Origin: Penium margaritaceum
Taxonomy: Eukaryota; Streptophyta; Zygnematophyceae; Desmidiales; Peniaceae
NCBI GenBank assembly: GCA_023375785.1
Contig: SZWC01009569.1
Coordinates: forward strand, 1-42,500
Reading direction: 5' to 3'
DNA length: 42,500 bases
Shown here: piece after piece, positions 40,766-42,500 of the stretch
Layout: every line of letters starts with the position of its first letter
Position numbering within the stretch: position 1 is the first letter of the stretch
Program-made: the position numbers and the translations under genes
The notes under the pieces: generated by a model
Database searches by the model: none
Seen by the model: only the letters and a program-made list of their open reading frames with translations
Told to the model about the DNA's origin: nothing

Positions 40766-42202
40766 CATGAAGTAAGTAGCCATGTTGTCTTGAGTCTTGA
40801 GTCTTGAATGTAGGTTAACTAGGCTTGGTAGGAAGAGAATAATTGAAATGTAGTGATGAATGTGAGGGGATTCTTAGACAAAGGACTGTTTGAGAGATGA
40901 AAGATGCTTTGGGCGAGTTGGTGAATGACTTGGTTGATGGTGGCATAGTGTAATGTGTTCCTTAGAACAATTTGAAGATCCACACGGGCTTTTATAATTG
41001 CCATATATCAACCTAGTGTGGTCGTGGCGGTTTGTGGGGGAAGATGCGGGCTTAACGTTCTGGATGTTTTTTTCAGATTTTTTTTGTGAAGTGCAAGGTC
41101 TCTGGAATGCTTACAGTAGTCTTTGCTAGTACCCTTTTTGAGTGTTGAAGGGGTGGTTGGTTAAGTGAATCCTTCACCGGAGTTGTGGTCTTGCGTACAT
41201 GAAATACACTTTGAGCCCTTGAATTGGGAGCAGGAGGGAAATGTACTAAGGGCTGAAGATAAGTGGATGATCATCTAAGCTTGGGCACTTTGAGTGAGGG
41301 AGGGATTCAACAACTTGTGGAAATGCCATGTAACTTACCTTACTAGTGCATTTGCAAAGTGCAGATAGAACAGTAGATCATTAAGATATGTTTGTAAAAC
41401 ACGACCTTTATTTTTTCATGCGCACAAAGCGCTCTGATTGTCCATTCCCTTGAAGTTCTCAAGGAGCGTGCGATATTCTAGAGAACCAATGTGTCGATTT
41501 TTCTCTGGTTCTCTTTGTTGAGAGATTATCAGCTTTTAATGAGATGGCGCATTCGATAGTCCCAGACCTTTCGCCTTCGTCGTTTTTCGGAGAGGGTAGT
41601 TGGTCGTGGGCTGACGAGGCCTGACACGTGATCCATCTCGCTGTTCTTTTTTCCAGTATCTGCGGTCTTTTGGTGCCTCGATCTGGAAGAAAATCCTCTC
41701 CACTGTTCAGGCGGGCACATATGTCTACGGTTAGCAGTACAAACCTTTGGAAATGGTTTGCTCTGACCACCGCGGAGGGACGGCGATAGTGCCAACTTTC
41801 AACAGGCGACGCATCTTGACGTTATGACCCGACGCGTTTTCAAGCTTTGCTCGAGGGAATGAAAAACTTTTGTGAGGCCGTTCGGCTCTTCCTTTCTCGC
41901 CTTCCCACTGCTCACATCCCTCTGCCCAACGGCAAGCCCATGTGCGCCTACTGCCTCCGTAAACCCCTTTGCGGCCTCTTTTCTTTCGCCCATCTGCCTG
42001 CATGCTACTTTGCTGCACTGTCACTGCATCCATTGACCATGGAAGCTGCTGCGTCGCAACAAGCTCTGGCGGCGCAGCACGTCTCCAGCGGGGCGTAGAG
42101 AGGCACGCTCCAGCCATGGAATGGAATGGCATGGACGATGGACGATGGACTATGAAGGCCGAGCGACTGAGAAAAACGCACCAATAATGCATTCTTGAAA
42201 GA
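40766..42202. other. intergenic, no gene recognised
   Basis: GC rises after about 41500. Several ORFs overlap on both strands between 41459 and 42457 (up to 193 codons on the minus strand); none has a recognisable domain and the rightmost ones read through the 30-bp array. Confidence 0.4.
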
Positions 42203-42390
42203 AGCACGACAAAGTAGTGCCCCCCAAAAAGCGAGCACGCACGATTGGCGCCCCTCCAAAGCAAGCACGCAATAATGGCTCCCCTCCAAAGAGAGCACGC
42301 AAAATTGGACACTTTCTACGATAGCAGGCAAAAGTTGCGCCCTGCAAAAATGGCATCCCGCAAAGTAGCATGCAAAAATAGCACCCCCCC
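42203..42390. repeat. 30-bp tandem repeat, about six units
   Basis: GCACG(C/A) or its variant GCAGGC starts at 42203, 42235, 42265, 42295 and 42324, giving spacings of 32, 30, 30 and 29 bp. Two units (42265, 42295) share CTCCCCTCCAAAG. Further decayed units continue to about 42390. Because 30 bp is ten codons, minus-strand ORFs here show a ten-residue period and are not called as genes. Confidence 0.8.
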
Positions 42391-42500
42391 TCTGGTGATG
42401 CCACTTCATCCACCTAAGTTTGCGATCCAATGCGAGTCTGTCTACTCTATCTTCCAAGTTTCTATGAGGAAAAAATTGCCATATTTTGGATAGAATGGGA
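42391..42500. other. window edge, nothing seen
   Basis: The last 110 bases hold no feature I can support. Confidence 0.4.

Noticed and set aside
41731..42457. Minus-strand ORFs of 193 and 150 codons near the right edge
   Set aside because: Overlapping frames, no domain, and partly ten-residue periodic peptides from the 30-bp array.

Overview
The window looks like gene-poor intergenic DNA from a large land-plant nuclear genome. I infer this from five things: a MuDR-type (Mutator-like) transposase with introns, a chromodomain-bearing Ty3/gypsy chromovirus, two miniature LTR elements whose primer-binding sites match the plant initiator-Met tRNA type, several TIR elements with intact target-site duplications (TSDs), and a very long degenerate tandem array. 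I cannot name the species. I saw no rRNA, tRNA, CRISPR or intact host gene.

Layout. 1-1347: non-coding, with two short arrays of about 30 bp period. 1348-2241: foldback Mutator-like element with 9-bp TSD ATAATGAAA and five nested hairpins. 2251-3769: non-coding, with an orphan 30-bp-phased array at 3024-3212. 3770-17534, resuming at 17882-17927: about 13.8 kb of a degenerate 10/11-bp repeat built on GGCATTGCCA. 17535-17881: a miniature LTR retrotransposon (TRIM/SMART type) inserted into the right end of that array. 17928-20329: nothing recognised.

20339-30155: a Mutator-like element (MULE) with 9-bp TSD TTGTGCGAA and about 200-bp terminal repeats made of 30-bp-phased units. It carries a MuDR transposase pseudogene (21079-22596), split by a truncated chromovirus on the minus strand (22597-28075), and a small unexplained ORF pair behind a TATA-like box (28504-28969). 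30165-31857: non-coding, with dispersed hairpins. 31858-32445: a 588-bp TIR element with TSD CTA. 33324-36064: a second, non-autonomous MULE-like element with TSD CATTGCATC, an AT-rich core and a nested inverted repeat. 36074-42500: mostly unrecognised AT-moderate DNA, with a 404-bp miniature LTR element (39210-39613, TSD CAAAT), a probable decayed solo LTR of the same family (about 40650-40765) and a 30-bp-period array at 42203-42390.

How the parts relate. The 30-bp-phased GGCATACCCA / TGGGTATGCC motifs that recur through the window are explained, at least at three elements, as terminal inverted repeats of Mutator-like elements, because 9-bp TSDs abut them exactly. The single 9.8-kb MULE could once have supplied transposase for the small foldback copy, since their ends are alike. 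Its transposase now has three in-frame stops and is cut by the chromovirus, so nothing in this window appears able to move itself. The most unusual object is the 10.4-bp-period array: its period, its strand consistency and its alternation of AT-rich and GC-rich steps resemble sequences that wrap easily on nucleosomes. The array yields long spurious ORFs on both strands because the repeat unit has no stop codon in any frame; I do not treat any of those as genes.
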